A DNA stretch of 64,000 nucleotides. Source: Arthrobacter globiformis NBRC 12137 (lineage in GTDB: Bacteria; Actinomycetota; Actinomycetes; Actinomycetales; Micrococcaceae). The position numbers and the translations under genes are program-made. Below the pieces are notes generated by a model that made no database searches, had not been told where the DNA came from, and saw nothing but the letters and a program-made list of their open reading frames with translations. The stretch is from positions 124,001 through 188,000 of the forward strand of contig NZ_BAEG01000085.1 in the NCBI RefSeq assembly GCF_000238915.1, written 5' to 3'. Positions 46,028-53,823 of the stretch are shown here, piece after piece. How positions within the stretch are numbered: position 1 is the stretch's first letter; every line of letters begins with the position of its first letter.

Positions 46028-46717
46028 TCAGGGCCTGATCCTGGCGCAGCAGCGCCCGACCGCCCGGTCCTCCTCCACTTTCTCCTCAGGCACTCCGCAG
46101 GCAGCGGCGGCACCACTCAGGAAAGCCCCGTTCATGGCACACACCACATCCGCATGCCCATCGGCGAGCCGGTGGAAAGGACAGTTCATCAGGATGATTC
46201 CGCCTTCGGCGTCCCTCTCCGGCATATAGCCGACGCCGCCGAGCAGATCGTCGAGGGATTCGCCGTTCCCGCCCAGCGAACGGCCCCGGGAGTAGGACGC
46301 CTCAGTCAGTGCCTCGCGCACCCCTCCCCCGCCGGTCATTGCGGATTCAATCGCGGTGGCCATCAGCTCTCCGGCCAGGTCGTAGCTCCGGTCCGGAACC
46401 GACGCACCCACTTCTTCCAGCGCCGGGCGGTAGAGCTTCGCCGGACGGCCTGACCCCGGGCCGGCCTTTCCGCCGAGCTTGCGGAACTCGACGGCGAGCA
46501 GCCCGTCGCGGACCAGTCTGTCCAGGTGGAAGGACGCTGTGGATCGGGGCATGTCCAGCGCAGCCGCAGCGTCGTCCCGCCCCACGGCCGACGGCTGCCC
46601 GGCGACGTATTCAAAAAGGCGCCGCCTGCCGGCGTCACCCAGCGAGGCCAGCGCGGCCAGGCGGCCGGTCCACGACAGGGCGGACTTGGATTCACGGTTC
46701 TCGGCTGGTCGGCTCAT
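46028..46717 (-). CDS. SufR-like winged-helix regulator with cysteine-rich C-terminus
   Basis: 229 residues. N-terminal ArsR-like winged helix (RRRLFEYVAGQPSAVGRDDAAAALDMPRSTASFHLDRLVRDGLL) with a beta wing GKAGPGSGRPAKLYR, then a helical part and a C-terminal domain with NCPFHRLADGHADVVC, AAAACGV and GRCCARI. That spread of cysteines matches the SufR-type family, in which they hold an Fe-S cluster that controls DNA binding. No sufBCD is nearby. It is divergent from the DoxX-like gene, and dyads of one type lie at its own start and at two other promoters, so it is the best candidate for their ligand. Confidence 0.8.
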   Translation of the reverse strand: MSRPAENRESKSALSWTGRLAALASLGDAGRRRLFEYVAGQPSAVGRDDAAAALDMPRSTASFHLDRLVRDGLLAVEFRKLGGKAGPGSGRPAKLYRPALEEVGASVPDRSYDLAGELMATAIESAMTGGGGVREALTEASYSRGRSLGGNGESLDDLLGGVGYMPERDAEGGIILMNCPFHRLADGHADVVCAMNGAFLSGAAAACGVPEEKVEEDRAVGRCCARIRP

Positions 46718-46730
46718 GCGTCCAGCGTAA

Positions 46731-46759
46731 CTCTAAAATCAAGATCTGTTGCTAAAGAA
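46731..46759. promoter_or_regulatory. Operator dyad 3, degenerate, before the SufR-like gene
   Basis: CTCTAAA (46731-46737), 15 bases, TAAAGAA (46753-46759): six and five of seven positions match TTCTAAA and TTTAGAA at the same spacing. It starts 13 bases upstream of the regulator ATG, fitting autoregulation. Confidence 0.4.
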
Positions 46760-46778
46760 GGATTGCCGGTTCTAAAAT
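46749..46778 (+). promoter_or_regulatory. Candidate promoter of the DoxX-like gene
   Basis: TTGCTA (46749-46754), 18 bases, TAAAAT (46773-46778). The -10 overlaps the left dyad arm, just as at the FAD oxidoreductase. Confidence 0.45.
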
Positions 46779-46798
46779 TAACTTATCTACTTTTAGAA
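46770..46798. promoter_or_regulatory. Operator dyad 2 (TTCTAAA-N15-TTTAGAA)
   Basis: Perfect arms at 46770-46776 and 46792-46798, identical in arms and spacing to the dyad at 43410. It covers the presumed -10 and start point and ends just before the ribosome site. Confidence 0.65.
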
Positions 46799-46809
46799 GG
46801 GAGTTCCCC

Positions 46810-47256
46810 ATGAAAAGCACAGCACTGAAGGAGCCCGCGAGCCTGCACACGCTGGCGGCTGATCCCGCCCGCCAGGCGTTCGTGCTCCTGCGCACCGTCT
46901 TTACCGTGGCGCCCATCCTGTTCGGCCTGGACAAGTTCACCAACCTCCTGACCGAGTGGACCGGCTACCTCGCACCCGTGGTTCCGGCAACATTGCATCT
47001 GCCCGCGCAGACGGTAATGTATGCCGTCGGCGTGATCGAGATAATCGCCGGAGTCCTGGTGGCCCTCCGGCCGCGGATCGGTTCGCTGGTGGTGGCTGCA
47101 TGGCTCCTGGGGATCATCGGGAACCTGATCATCCTCGGGGCCTTCTACGACGTCGCACTGCGCGATTTCGGGCTGTTCGTGGGTGCGCTGGCCCTCAACC
47201 GGCTGGCCACCGCCGCAGCACCTCATCAGCCCGGCGGAACCACCGTCAGCCACTGA
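46810..47256 (+). CDS. DoxX-like integral membrane protein
   Basis: 148 residues from ATG 46810, six bases after AAGGGAG. Four membrane helices with AFVLLRTVFTVAPILFGLDKF, TVMYAVGVIEIIAGVLVAL, LVVAAWLLGIIGNLIIL and a last amphipathic one. The pattern FGLDKFTNLLTEW and VIEIIAGVL fits the DoxX superfamily, linked in mycobacteria to a membrane oxidoreductase complex that resists oxidative stress. The 3' end overlaps the convergent lipoprotein gene by 31 bases. Confidence 0.75.
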   Translation: MKSTALKEPASLHTLAADPARQAFVLLRTVFTVAPILFGLDKFTNLLTEWTGYLAPVVPATLHLPAQTVMYAVGVIEIIAGVLVALRPRIGSLVVAAWLLGIIGNLIILGAFYDVALRDFGLFVGALALNRLATAAAPHQPGGTTVSH

Positions 47257-47921
47257 GCAATGTCTGCCCGGGCGGCGGCGAGCGCCGCCGCCGTCGGGCA
47301 CGACACCGACACGTACACGGATGAGCCGGCCGTTCCGAAAACCCGGGCCAGCACCGCGGTGGCCCTGCCGGCTTTCTGGCCTGCCGGTTTGGCGGCACGT
47401 TCCAGGACCAGGACATCCACGGCCGGTCCGGGTTTGTCCCGTTCCCCGCCCCAGCGCAGCGATGCGGGCTTCAGATAGGCGGGCAGGATGGTGGGGTCCA
47501 GATACGCAAACAGCGCGGCGGTCGATTCCCTGTCATCAGCCGCCACCAGGGGCCACTGGTTATGTCGCACCTCCGCCGCCGCCTGGCAGCCGTCCGACTT
47601 TTGATAGCGGCTTGCGCCGCCCGCGTTGCCGACCACCTGCTTCCACTGCGGTGCTTCGGCCAGGTCCTCGGACAACCCGACGGGAACACCGTGCGCCAGC
47701 GTGGCCCCTGCCGAGAAGGGCATGTCGCGGGAAGCCACCGCGTCCGCATCGTGTCCGGGCGTGATGGTAGGCGTGCCAGGTCCACTGGTGACCGGCGGGA
47801 TGCTCGGGGCGGCGGGATCGGGAACACCGACGCTGCAGCCGCCGACAAGGGCAACAGCCGCGCCGGCAGCCACCACCACGCCTGCAAGGCGGGCACCACC
47901 GCGACCTGTCCGAACTCCCAT
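47226..47921 (-). CDS. Putative lipoprotein, unknown function
   Basis: 231 residues. Signal peptide with lipobox VGGC (C29), a Pro/Thr-rich linker, then a domain without a family I recognise (QWKQVVGNAGGASRYQKSDGCQ, LFAYLDPTILPAYLKP). Two further cysteines (in SDGCQ and VSVSCPT) could form a disulfide. Exposed on the outer side of the membrane. Confidence 0.7.
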   Translation of the reverse strand: MGVRTGRGGARLAGVVVAAGAAVALVGGCSVGVPDPAAPSIPPVTSGPGTPTITPGHDADAVASRDMPFSAGATLAHGVPVGLSEDLAEAPQWKQVVGNAGGASRYQKSDGCQAAAEVRHNQWPLVAADDRESTAALFAYLDPTILPAYLKPASLRWGGERDKPGPAVDVLVLERAAKPAGQKAGRATAVLARVFGTAGSSVYVSVSCPTAAALAAARADIAQWLTVVPPG

Positions 47922-48071
47922 TCCGAAAAGTCTAGACGCCCCGCGTTATCACCGGCGGGAACCGGCACCCCTGCTGCGGTCGTTGTTCCGTCAAGACCGT
48001 CAAGACCGGCTTATATGCTTGGCACACCGGGCCGCGCATGCACGCCGGCAACAACGACTTAAGGACCGTGC

Positions 48072-49016
48072 TTGACCAAGGGCAGCAGTTCCCACTACGA
48101 AGTGCTCCGCGTGGCGGTGACCGCGACCGAGAGGGAGATCAAGGTGGCCTACCGCAAGGCTGCCCGCGCTTCGCATCCCGACCATGGAGGCGACGCCGCG
48201 ACGTTCCGTCAGGTGACCCTTGCATATGAAACGCTCATCGACCCCCGGCGGCGGGCCGCCTACGACCGCTCCTACGCGACCGGACCGCGCTGGGGCCGCG
48301 CAGAGGGCGACGAGGCGCACTTCGACGCCCCTGCTGCCGGCAGCCACGCCTCCGCGACGATCCACAAGCCGGGAACGCCCCGGAACACGTCAGCCGACGC
48401 CCCCGTCTACGTGCCGCCTTTCGACACGCCCGGCGCCGTACCGCTCCTGCCGCCGGAGCTGGCCGGCCAGCAGGTCCACGGCATGCCGAGAAAGCGGGGC
48501 ATTTTTGGTGCTGAAGCCAGGATCCAGCGGGAGCTGCGCACAGTCCAGCTGATCAGCAGGCAGGTCCTGCCGGCCATCCCTGCGGCGCGGCTGATCAATG
48601 GCCTGCAGTCCCCGGCGGACAACAGCCACATTGACCATGCGCTGCTCTCGGGCTACCGGCTTGCCCTGATCGGCTCCATGCTGCTGCCCAAGGGTGCGTA
48701 TGCGTGGGACGGGAACACGCTGAACCACGGCGGCCGGTCGATTGCCCCGCCGCAGCTGGCCCCGGTGGTCCGGCGGATGCAGGACATCTTTCCCGAACTT
48801 AACGTGACCGGGTGGACAGTGGTCCACAGCCCGGACGGAAACCTCCACGAACCCGTCATCGACCGCCACCGCCGCTCCCGGGACGGCTCGGATATTATCC
48901 AGGTGGTCAATGCCGCCGGCCTGGCCCGCGGGCTCAAGGATTTCCTGTCCTCCGGTCCGGCGCCGAACACCGTCAACGTCCCGGTGCTCGCGCGACTGCT
49001 GAGGGGCATGCACTGA
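48072..49016 (+). CDS. J-domain protein with NERD-like C-terminal domain
   Basis: 314 residues from TTG 48072, six bases after AAGGA. Residues about 7-70 form a J domain (HYEVLRVAVTATEREIKVAYRKAARASHPDHGGD with HPD at 35-37), which stimulates Hsp70 ATPase. No Gly/Phe or zinc-finger region follows. The C-terminal half (about 160-310) contains SHIDHALLSGYRLALIGSMLLPKGAYAWDG, which resembles the core of nuclease-related NERD domains (IDHVL ... W). The full NERD catalytic set is not clear. A DnaJ-class co-chaperone with a special client is the likely role. Confidence 0.75.
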   Translation: MTKGSSSHYEVLRVAVTATEREIKVAYRKAARASHPDHGGDAATFRQVTLAYETLIDPRRRAAYDRSYATGPRWGRAEGDEAHFDAPAAGSHASATIHKPGTPRNTSADAPVYVPPFDTPGAVPLLPPELAGQQVHGMPRKRGIFGAEARIQRELRTVQLISRQVLPAIPAARLINGLQSPADNSHIDHALLSGYRLALIGSMLLPKGAYAWDGNTLNHGGRSIAPPQLAPVVRRMQDIFPELNVTGWTVVHSPDGNLHEPVIDRHRRSRDGSDIIQVVNAAGLARGLKDFLSSGPAPNTVNVPVLARLLRGMH

Positions 49017-49050
49017 GGTCACGCCGGAAGGGCGGCGGTTGTGCCGACGC

Positions 49051-49056
49051 TAGGAT
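49051..49056 (+). promoter_or_regulatory. -10 hexamer (TAGGAT) for leaderless trmL
   Basis: TAGGAT then six bases then the GTG start at 49063. Confidence 0.45.
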
Positions 49057-49062
49057 GGAACG

Positions 49063-49530
49063 GTGTTCCGCATCCTCTTCCACACGCCTGAAATTCCCGG
49101 CAATACGGGCAACGCCATCCGTCTCGCCGCCATCACCGGCGCCGAACTCCACCTCGTGGAGCCGTTGGGCTTCGACTTTTCAGATGCCAAGCTCCGCCGC
49201 GCCGGCCTGGACTATCACGACCTGGCGGTGGTGACAGTCCACCCCAACATCGAGGCGGCCTGGGAGGCACTGCAGCCCGAGCGAGTCTTCGCCTTCACCT
49301 CTGACGGCGAGGTGTCCTATACCGACATCGCCTACCGGCCCGGTGATGTCCTGATGTTCGGCCCGGAGTCCGTGGGCCTGCCGGACGACCTGAAGCGCGA
49401 TCCCCATGTCACGTCCCGGGTCCGCCTGCCCATGCTGCCCTCACTGCGGTCGCTGAACCTGGCCAACGCGGCATCCATCGCCGTTTACGAGGCCTGGCGG
49501 CAGCAGGGTTTCACCGGCGCACAGCTGTGA
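49063..49530 (+). CDS. trmL: tRNA (cytidine(34)-2'-O)-methyltransferase TrmL
   Basis: 155 residues from GTG 49063. SPOUT knot motifs: HTPEIPGNTGNAIRL, FGPESVGLP and LRSLNLANAASIAVYE. It methylates the ribose of C34 or U34 in tRNA-Leu isoacceptors. Length matches TrmL/YibK. TAGGAT six bases upstream and no Shine-Dalgarno suggest a leaderless mRNA. Confidence 0.92.
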   Translation: MFRILFHTPEIPGNTGNAIRLAAITGAELHLVEPLGFDFSDAKLRRAGLDYHDLAVVTVHPNIEAAWEALQPERVFAFTSDGEVSYTDIAYRPGDVLMFGPESVGLPDDLKRDPHVTSRVRLPMLPSLRSLNLANAASIAVYEAWRQQGFTGAQL

Positions 49531-49616
49531 AAGCCCGGCTGCACAGGCACCCATCCGAAGCCCCTCCCGCACCGAATCACCCCTGAGCACACATCCACGG
49601 GCGTAAGGAGCGGCAG

Positions 49617-50333
49617 GTGACAACACAAAGGCCGGGTAACACTGTATTCCGTTTTGCCCGGCACGATGCTGCCGAGGCCGGAAACGGTGTGCAGCGCCTG
49701 CCGGCAGGCGACCTATGCTTGAGGGTGATGGATACTCCCAACGCGCCGAACTTTGACGCCACCGCGCCGCCCGGCACCGCCGTCGACCTTAACCAGCAGC
49801 TGGCACAGCTGCTGGAGCGGATAGCCGACGGCGACCAGGCGTCCTTCGCCGAGTTCTACCGGCTGACGTCGCGGCGGGTGTTCGGCATGGCGCGCCGGGT
49901 GCTGATCGATCCGGAGCTCAGCGAGGACACCGTGCAGGAGGTCTTCCTGCAGGTCTGGCAGAACGCCGCGAAGTTCGATCCGGGCAGCGGCAGTCCCCTG
50001 GCCTGGCTCATGACCATCTCGCATCGCCGGGCCGTGGACAGGGTCCGCTCATCGCAGTCCGCCACCGAGCGTGAGGCGAGATACGGCGCCAGCAGCCAGG
50101 ACATCGACCATGACTCGGTGTCGGACCAGGTGGACAGCCGGCTCGAGGCCGAAGCCGTGGTTCGCTGCCTGGAGACCCTGACCGAGACGCAGCAGGAATC
50201 TGTTCGGCTTGCCTACTACGGCGGCCTCACCTACCGCGAAGTGGCTGAAAAGCTGAACGCGGCCATTCCGACCATCAAGTCCCGCATCCGCGACGGACTG
50301 ATCCGACTCAAGTCCTGCCTGGGGGTGAGCTGA
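49617..50333 (+). CDS. sigK: ECF sigma factor SigK
   Basis: 238 residues from GTG 49617, six bases after AAGGAG. A shorter start at ATG 49728 (201 residues) fits the usual family length, but only GAGGGTG lies next to it, so the extra 37 residues remain uncertain. Sigma-70 region 2 (ADGDQASFAEFYRLTSRRVFGMARR, SEDTVQEVFLQVWQNAAKFD, PLAWLMTISHRRAVDRVR) and region 4 (LTETQQESVRLAYYGGLTYREVAEKLNAAIPTIKSRIRDGL). SigK is held by the membrane anti-sigma factor encoded next, two bases downstream. Confidence 0.93.
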   Translation: MTTQRPGNTVFRFARHDAAEAGNGVQRLPAGDLCLRVMDTPNAPNFDATAPPGTAVDLNQQLAQLLERIADGDQASFAEFYRLTSRRVFGMARRVLIDPELSEDTVQEVFLQVWQNAAKFDPGSGSPLAWLMTISHRRAVDRVRSSQSATEREARYGASSQDIDHDSVSDQVDSRLEAEAVVRCLETLTETQQESVRLAYYGGLTYREVAEKLNAAIPTIKSRIRDGLIRLKSCLGVS

Positions 50334-50335
50334 CC

Positions 50336-51217
50336 ATGACCGATACGAATGATTCCCGCGGGCGCCAGCTGCCCCGGGCGTTTGCCGCCGACATTCCCAC
50401 CGACCTTGCGGCCGGCCGGGCGGTTGAACTCGCCGAGATTTACGCTCTGGACGCCATCAGCGACGCCGAGCGGGAAGCCATCGACACCTACGTCGGCGGC
50501 GCTCCCGAGGCTGAACGCGCCTCCTTCAACGAACGCGTCCGCCAGGCCAGGGAGACGCTGGCAATGTCCTTTACGGCCGAGGAGGAGCCGCCTGCGGACC
50601 TGTTCGCCAGGATCGTTGCGCAGCTTCCCGAGCAGCCGGCCAGGGCACAGGCCCCCAGGAGGGAAGCCGCCGCGGAGGGGCCCGCCGCGCCGGCAGCCGT
50701 GCCGACGGCGGAGCCGGCCCCCGCTGGCGACGAACTTTCCGCTGCGCGCCAGCGCCGTGACGTACGACGCCGGCCGGCCGGCCTTCGGAACTGGCTGATC
50801 GGGGTTGCGGCTGCTGCCGTGATCGCGCTCGGCGGTGTGGGCATCGGCGCCTATGTGGCCAACCAGAACGATCCGTTCAACCAGGTTATCGAGGCGCAAG
50901 ACGCGCGCCAGGCGACTGTCGACGTCAACGGCGGAGGCACGGCGACGGTTTCGATCTCGCCGTCGCATGATGCGCTGGTGGTGCGGATGAAGGATGTGCC
51001 GCCACCGCCCGCGGGCAAGGTGTACCAGATGTGGCTGATTCCCAAGGATGGCTCCACTCCCGTCTCTCAGGGACTGATGGATGCAGAGGCGTTGTCGAAG
51101 CCGGCCCTGGTCAAGGGCATCGGCTCGGCCGCTGCGCTCGGCATCACGGTTGAGCCTGCCGGCGGATCGGCTACGCCGACCCTTCCTACCGTGGCTGCCG
51201 CACCGCTGAACACCTGA
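50336..51217 (+). CDS. rskA: Anti-sigma-K factor RskA
   Basis: 293 residues. A cytosolic N-terminal zinc-less anti-sigma domain (about 25-100, AVELAEIYALDAISDAEREAIDTYV), a Pro/Ala linker, one membrane helix (about 153-173, WLIGVAAAAVIALGGVGIGAY), and the external RskA domain (KVYQMWLIPKDGSTPVSQG). Binds SigK until regulated proteolysis frees it. Two-base gap to sigK shows one operon. Confidence 0.93.
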   Translation: MTDTNDSRGRQLPRAFAADIPTDLAAGRAVELAEIYALDAISDAEREAIDTYVGGAPEAERASFNERVRQARETLAMSFTAEEEPPADLFARIVAQLPEQPARAQAPRREAAAEGPAAPAAVPTAEPAPAGDELSAARQRRDVRRRPAGLRNWLIGVAAAAVIALGGVGIGAYVANQNDPFNQVIEAQDARQATVDVNGGGTATVSISPSHDALVVRMKDVPPPPAGKVYQMWLIPKDGSTPVSQGLMDAEALSKPALVKGIGSAAALGITVEPAGGSATPTLPTVAAAPLNT

Positions 51218-51252
51218 CACCCAGTGCCTGAACCGGGCCGCCTGATGCAGGC

Positions 51253-51283
51253 TTGACGTTGACGTTGCGTCAACTTCTACGCT
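51253..51283 (+). promoter_or_regulatory. MerR-type promoter with 19-bp spacer and internal dyad
   Basis: TTGACG (51253-51258), 19 bases, TACGCT (51278-51283). The dyad GTTGACG-TTG-CGTCAAC (51258-51274) lies in the spacer. The over-long spacer with an internal inverted repeat is the hallmark of promoters that MerR proteins activate by DNA distortion. The start codon is six bases after the -10, so the transcript is leaderless. Confidence 0.8.
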
Positions 51284-51289
51284 GGAGGC

Positions 51290-52075
51290 ATGAAGCAGGA
51301 AGAACTCCGGAGCTGGTCCATTGCCGAACTGGCGAAGCTGAGCAGGGTCTCCTCAAGGACCCTCAGGCACTACGACCAGGTGGGACTGCTGCCGCCTGCC
51401 TACACCGGGCACAACGGCTACCGCTACTACACGCAGCCTGAGTTGCTGCGTCTTCAGCGGATCCTGCTTCTCCGTGAACTTGGCCTGGGCCTTGGAACCA
51501 TAGGCCAGGTCCTGGACGGCCAGGCAGACCAGCTGGATGCGCTGAGCGTGCACCGGAAGTGGCTGCTGGCAGAGCGCGACCGCCTGGACCGGATGGCCCG
51601 GACCGTGGGGGCAACCATATCGGCACTGCAGCAAGGAGACGCCATGTCAGGCGAGGAAATTTTCAAGGATTTCGACACCAACCCGTACGAGGAGGAGGCC
51701 CGCCAGAGGTGGGGCGACCAGGCCGTTGCGGACAGCAAGGCGCGGCACGCAGCGCTGAGCGCTGCCGACAAGCAGGCCTTCATGGCCGAAGCCGGGGCGA
51801 TCAACGAAGAGCTGGCCCGATGCGTGGACGCCGGCTTGCCGGCGGACGACGCCCGGGTGCAGGCCGCCGTCGAACGCCATTACCGGTGGATCTGCGTCAG
51901 CTGGACGCCGAACGCGGACAGCTACGTCGGCCTGGGCCGGATGTACGTCGAGGACCCGCGGTTCACCGCGTTCTACGACAAGAGCCGCGCAGGCCTCGCC
52001 TCCTACCTTCTGGAGGGGATCACGGTCTACGCGGCGTCCCGGCTCAGCGCGGCCGGAGGCCAAAGCACAGCCTAG
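51290..52075 (+). CDS. TipA-like MerR-family regulator
   Basis: 261 residues. MerR winged helix and dimer helix at 9-105 (SIAELAKLSRVSSRTLRHYDQVGLLPPAYTGHNGYRYYTQPELLRLQRILLLRELG), then a TipAS drug-sensing domain (about 130-255, FDTNPYEEEARQRWGDQAVADSK, ERHYRWICVSWTPNADSYVGLGRMYVEDPRFTAFYD). TipA of Streptomyces binds thiopeptide antibiotics and activates its own promoter. An internal ATG at residue 116 would give a free TipAS, as in Streptomyces. GGAGG sits one base before the ATG, too close for use as ribosome site, supporting leaderless initiation. Confidence 0.9.
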   Translation: MKQEELRSWSIAELAKLSRVSSRTLRHYDQVGLLPPAYTGHNGYRYYTQPELLRLQRILLLRELGLGLGTIGQVLDGQADQLDALSVHRKWLLAERDRLDRMARTVGATISALQQGDAMSGEEIFKDFDTNPYEEEARQRWGDQAVADSKARHAALSAADKQAFMAEAGAINEELARCVDAGLPADDARVQAAVERHYRWICVSWTPNADSYVGLGRMYVEDPRFTAFYDKSRAGLASYLLEGITVYAASRLSAAGGQSTA

Positions 52076-52851
52076 AAACCGGCGATGGTCCCCGGACCAT
52101 TGACCATGACCACGTGGAAGGCCTCTGCGCTCCGGCCGTCGGGCAGTCCCGCACGTCCGGCGTTTGCCTGCATGCCGCGCCGCACGGTAGCCTCCATGGC
52201 CTCTGCGTCGGGGTGCTGGCTGACGTGCACGTGGATGGCCTCGAGCTTGCTCTCCACATGCTCCGTGACGTCCACGAAGTGGTTTTCCCGTTCCTCCGGA
52301 CCGGCGTAAAGCCACAGCCACGGAAGCTTGAAGGCCTCGAGGCCCGCCTCGGCGAGGTCCGGGTACGCGAAGGGGTTTTCCACCGCCGGGTAAACGGCAC
52401 GGGTCACGGCCTCCCCCACCGCCAGATGGTCCGGATGGCTTTTCTGGATGCGCTTCCAGTTACGCTCCGGATGCATGGAAAGCACGACGTCGGGCCGGAC
52501 TTCGCGGATCAGCTTCACCACTCCGCGCATCACCTCGTGGTTCGGCTCAAGGTACCCGTCCCGCTGGTGCAGGTAGTGGATATCCGTGACGCCGACGAGG
52601 GCCGCGGCCCGTTCCTGCTCGGCCGCCCTGAGGGCGATGATTTCGGCGCGCTGCGCCGGGTCGAAGCCGCCGGCGTCGCCGTCGGTCATGATGCAGTAGC
52701 TGACCTCGACGCCGGCCGCCGTCCACGCGGCGATGGTGCCGGCGGCGCCGAAATCGACGTCGTCGGGATGGGCTGAGAAACAGAGCACCCGCTCAATCCG
52801 GTGCTGTTCCGGATTGAACGGGCTCTGCGCTGGTGCAGCGTTTGGGGTCAA
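52072..52851 (-). CDS. PIG-L family zinc deacetylase
   Basis: 259 residues. AHPDDVDFGAAGT (H28, D30, D31) and HPDH (in KSHPDHLAVG) are the zinc and catalytic residues of the LmbE/PIG-L fold. Family members deacetylate N-acetylglucosaminyl compounds, including mycothiol precursors (MshB) and mycothiol conjugates (Mca). The length fits the general LmbE class; a mycothiol role is possible but not shown. Four-base tail overlap with the TipA-like gene; four-base gap upstream to etfA. Confidence 0.85.
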   Translation of the reverse strand: MTPNAAPAQSPFNPEQHRIERVLCFSAHPDDVDFGAAGTIAAWTAAGVEVSYCIMTDGDAGGFDPAQRAEIIALRAAEQERAAALVGVTDIHYLHQRDGYLEPNHEVMRGVVKLIREVRPDVVLSMHPERNWKRIQKSHPDHLAVGEAVTRAVYPAVENPFAYPDLAEAGLEAFKLPWLWLYAGPEERENHFVDVTEHVESKLEAIHVHVSQHPDAEAMEATVRRGMQANAGRAGLPDGRSAEAFHVVMVNGPGTIAGF

Positions 52852-52855
52852 CGAT

Positions 52856-53809
52856 TCAGCCCTTGCGCTTCTTGATTTCTTCAGTAGCCTGCGGGAGCAC
52901 CTGGAAGAGGTCGCCGACGATGCCGAAGTCCGCGATTTCGAACACCGGCGATTCGGCGTCCTTGTTCACGGCGACGATGACCTTGGCGGTCTGCATGCCG
53001 GCCTTCTGCTGGATGGCGCCGGAGATGCCGGCGGAAATGTAGAGCTGCGGCGAGACGGTCTTGCCGGTCTGGCCGACCTGGGCGTCGTGGCTGATCCAGC
53101 CGGCGTCCGTTGCCGCGCGGGAGGCGCCCACGGCCGCGCCCAGTGCATCCGCCAGCTCTTCCACGGGGCCGAAGTCGCCGTCGAGGCCGCGTCCGCCGGC
53201 CACGACGATGCGCGCGTCGGTGAGGTCGGGGCGGCCACTGGCGACCTTCTGTTCCCGGGAGGTGATGCGGGCTGCCGCGGCCGTGGCGTCGGCAGGAGCG
53301 TCAACGGTCACGGTTTCCGGTGTGCCGGGAGCGGTCGCAGGCTCGGGGTCCACGGTGTTGGCCTTCACGGACAGCACGGTGACCGCGGTGGTGGCCTTCG
53401 CCGTCGTGGTGTACGAACCGGCGAGCACCGACTTGTGGGCGGTGCCGTCGGCGTCGATCGCGACGACGTCGGTGATGACGCCCGCGCTCAGCCGGATGCC
53501 GAGCCGCGCCGCGATTTCCTTGCCCTCGGGCGAGTTCTCGAGCAGGACTGTGGTGGCGCCTGACTTGTCCGCCACGGTGGCCAGGAAGGCGGCCTTCGGC
53601 GCGACGAGGTAGTCGTCGAGGTCCGCTGCGGACGGCCGGAAGACGGTGGCCGCACCGTAGGCACCCAGGGTGCCGGCGACGTCGTCGGACAGTTCGCCGT
53701 TGACTGCCACAGCGGTTTCCCCGAGGGAGCGGGCGATGGTGAGGAGTTCCAGGCTGCTCTTCTTCAGAGCCTGCCCGGGGTTGTCAATGAATACCAGTAC
53801 GTTTGCCAT
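52856..53809 (-). CDS. etfA: Electron transfer flavoprotein, alpha subunit
   Basis: 317 residues. The C-terminal FAD-binding domain has VVAGGRGLDGDFGPVEELADALGAAVGASRAATDAGW, GQTGKTVSPQLYISAGISGAIQQKAGM and INKD-like VAVNKDAESPVFEIADFGIVGD. Passes electrons from acyl-CoA and related dehydrogenases to the quinone pool. Lies 14 bases after etfB. Confidence 0.95.
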   Translation of the reverse strand: MANVLVFIDNPGQALKKSSLELLTIARSLGETAVAVNGELSDDVAGTLGAYGAATVFRPSAADLDDYLVAPKAAFLATVADKSGATTVLLENSPEGKEIAARLGIRLSAGVITDVVAIDADGTAHKSVLAGSYTTTAKATTAVTVLSVKANTVDPEPATAPGTPETVTVDAPADATAAAARITSREQKVASGRPDLTDARIVVAGGRGLDGDFGPVEELADALGAAVGASRAATDAGWISHDAQVGQTGKTVSPQLYISAGISGAIQQKAGMQTAKVIVAVNKDAESPVFEIADFGIVGDLFQVLPQATEEIKKRKG

Positions 53810-53823
53810 GTTGTGGAGTCCTC

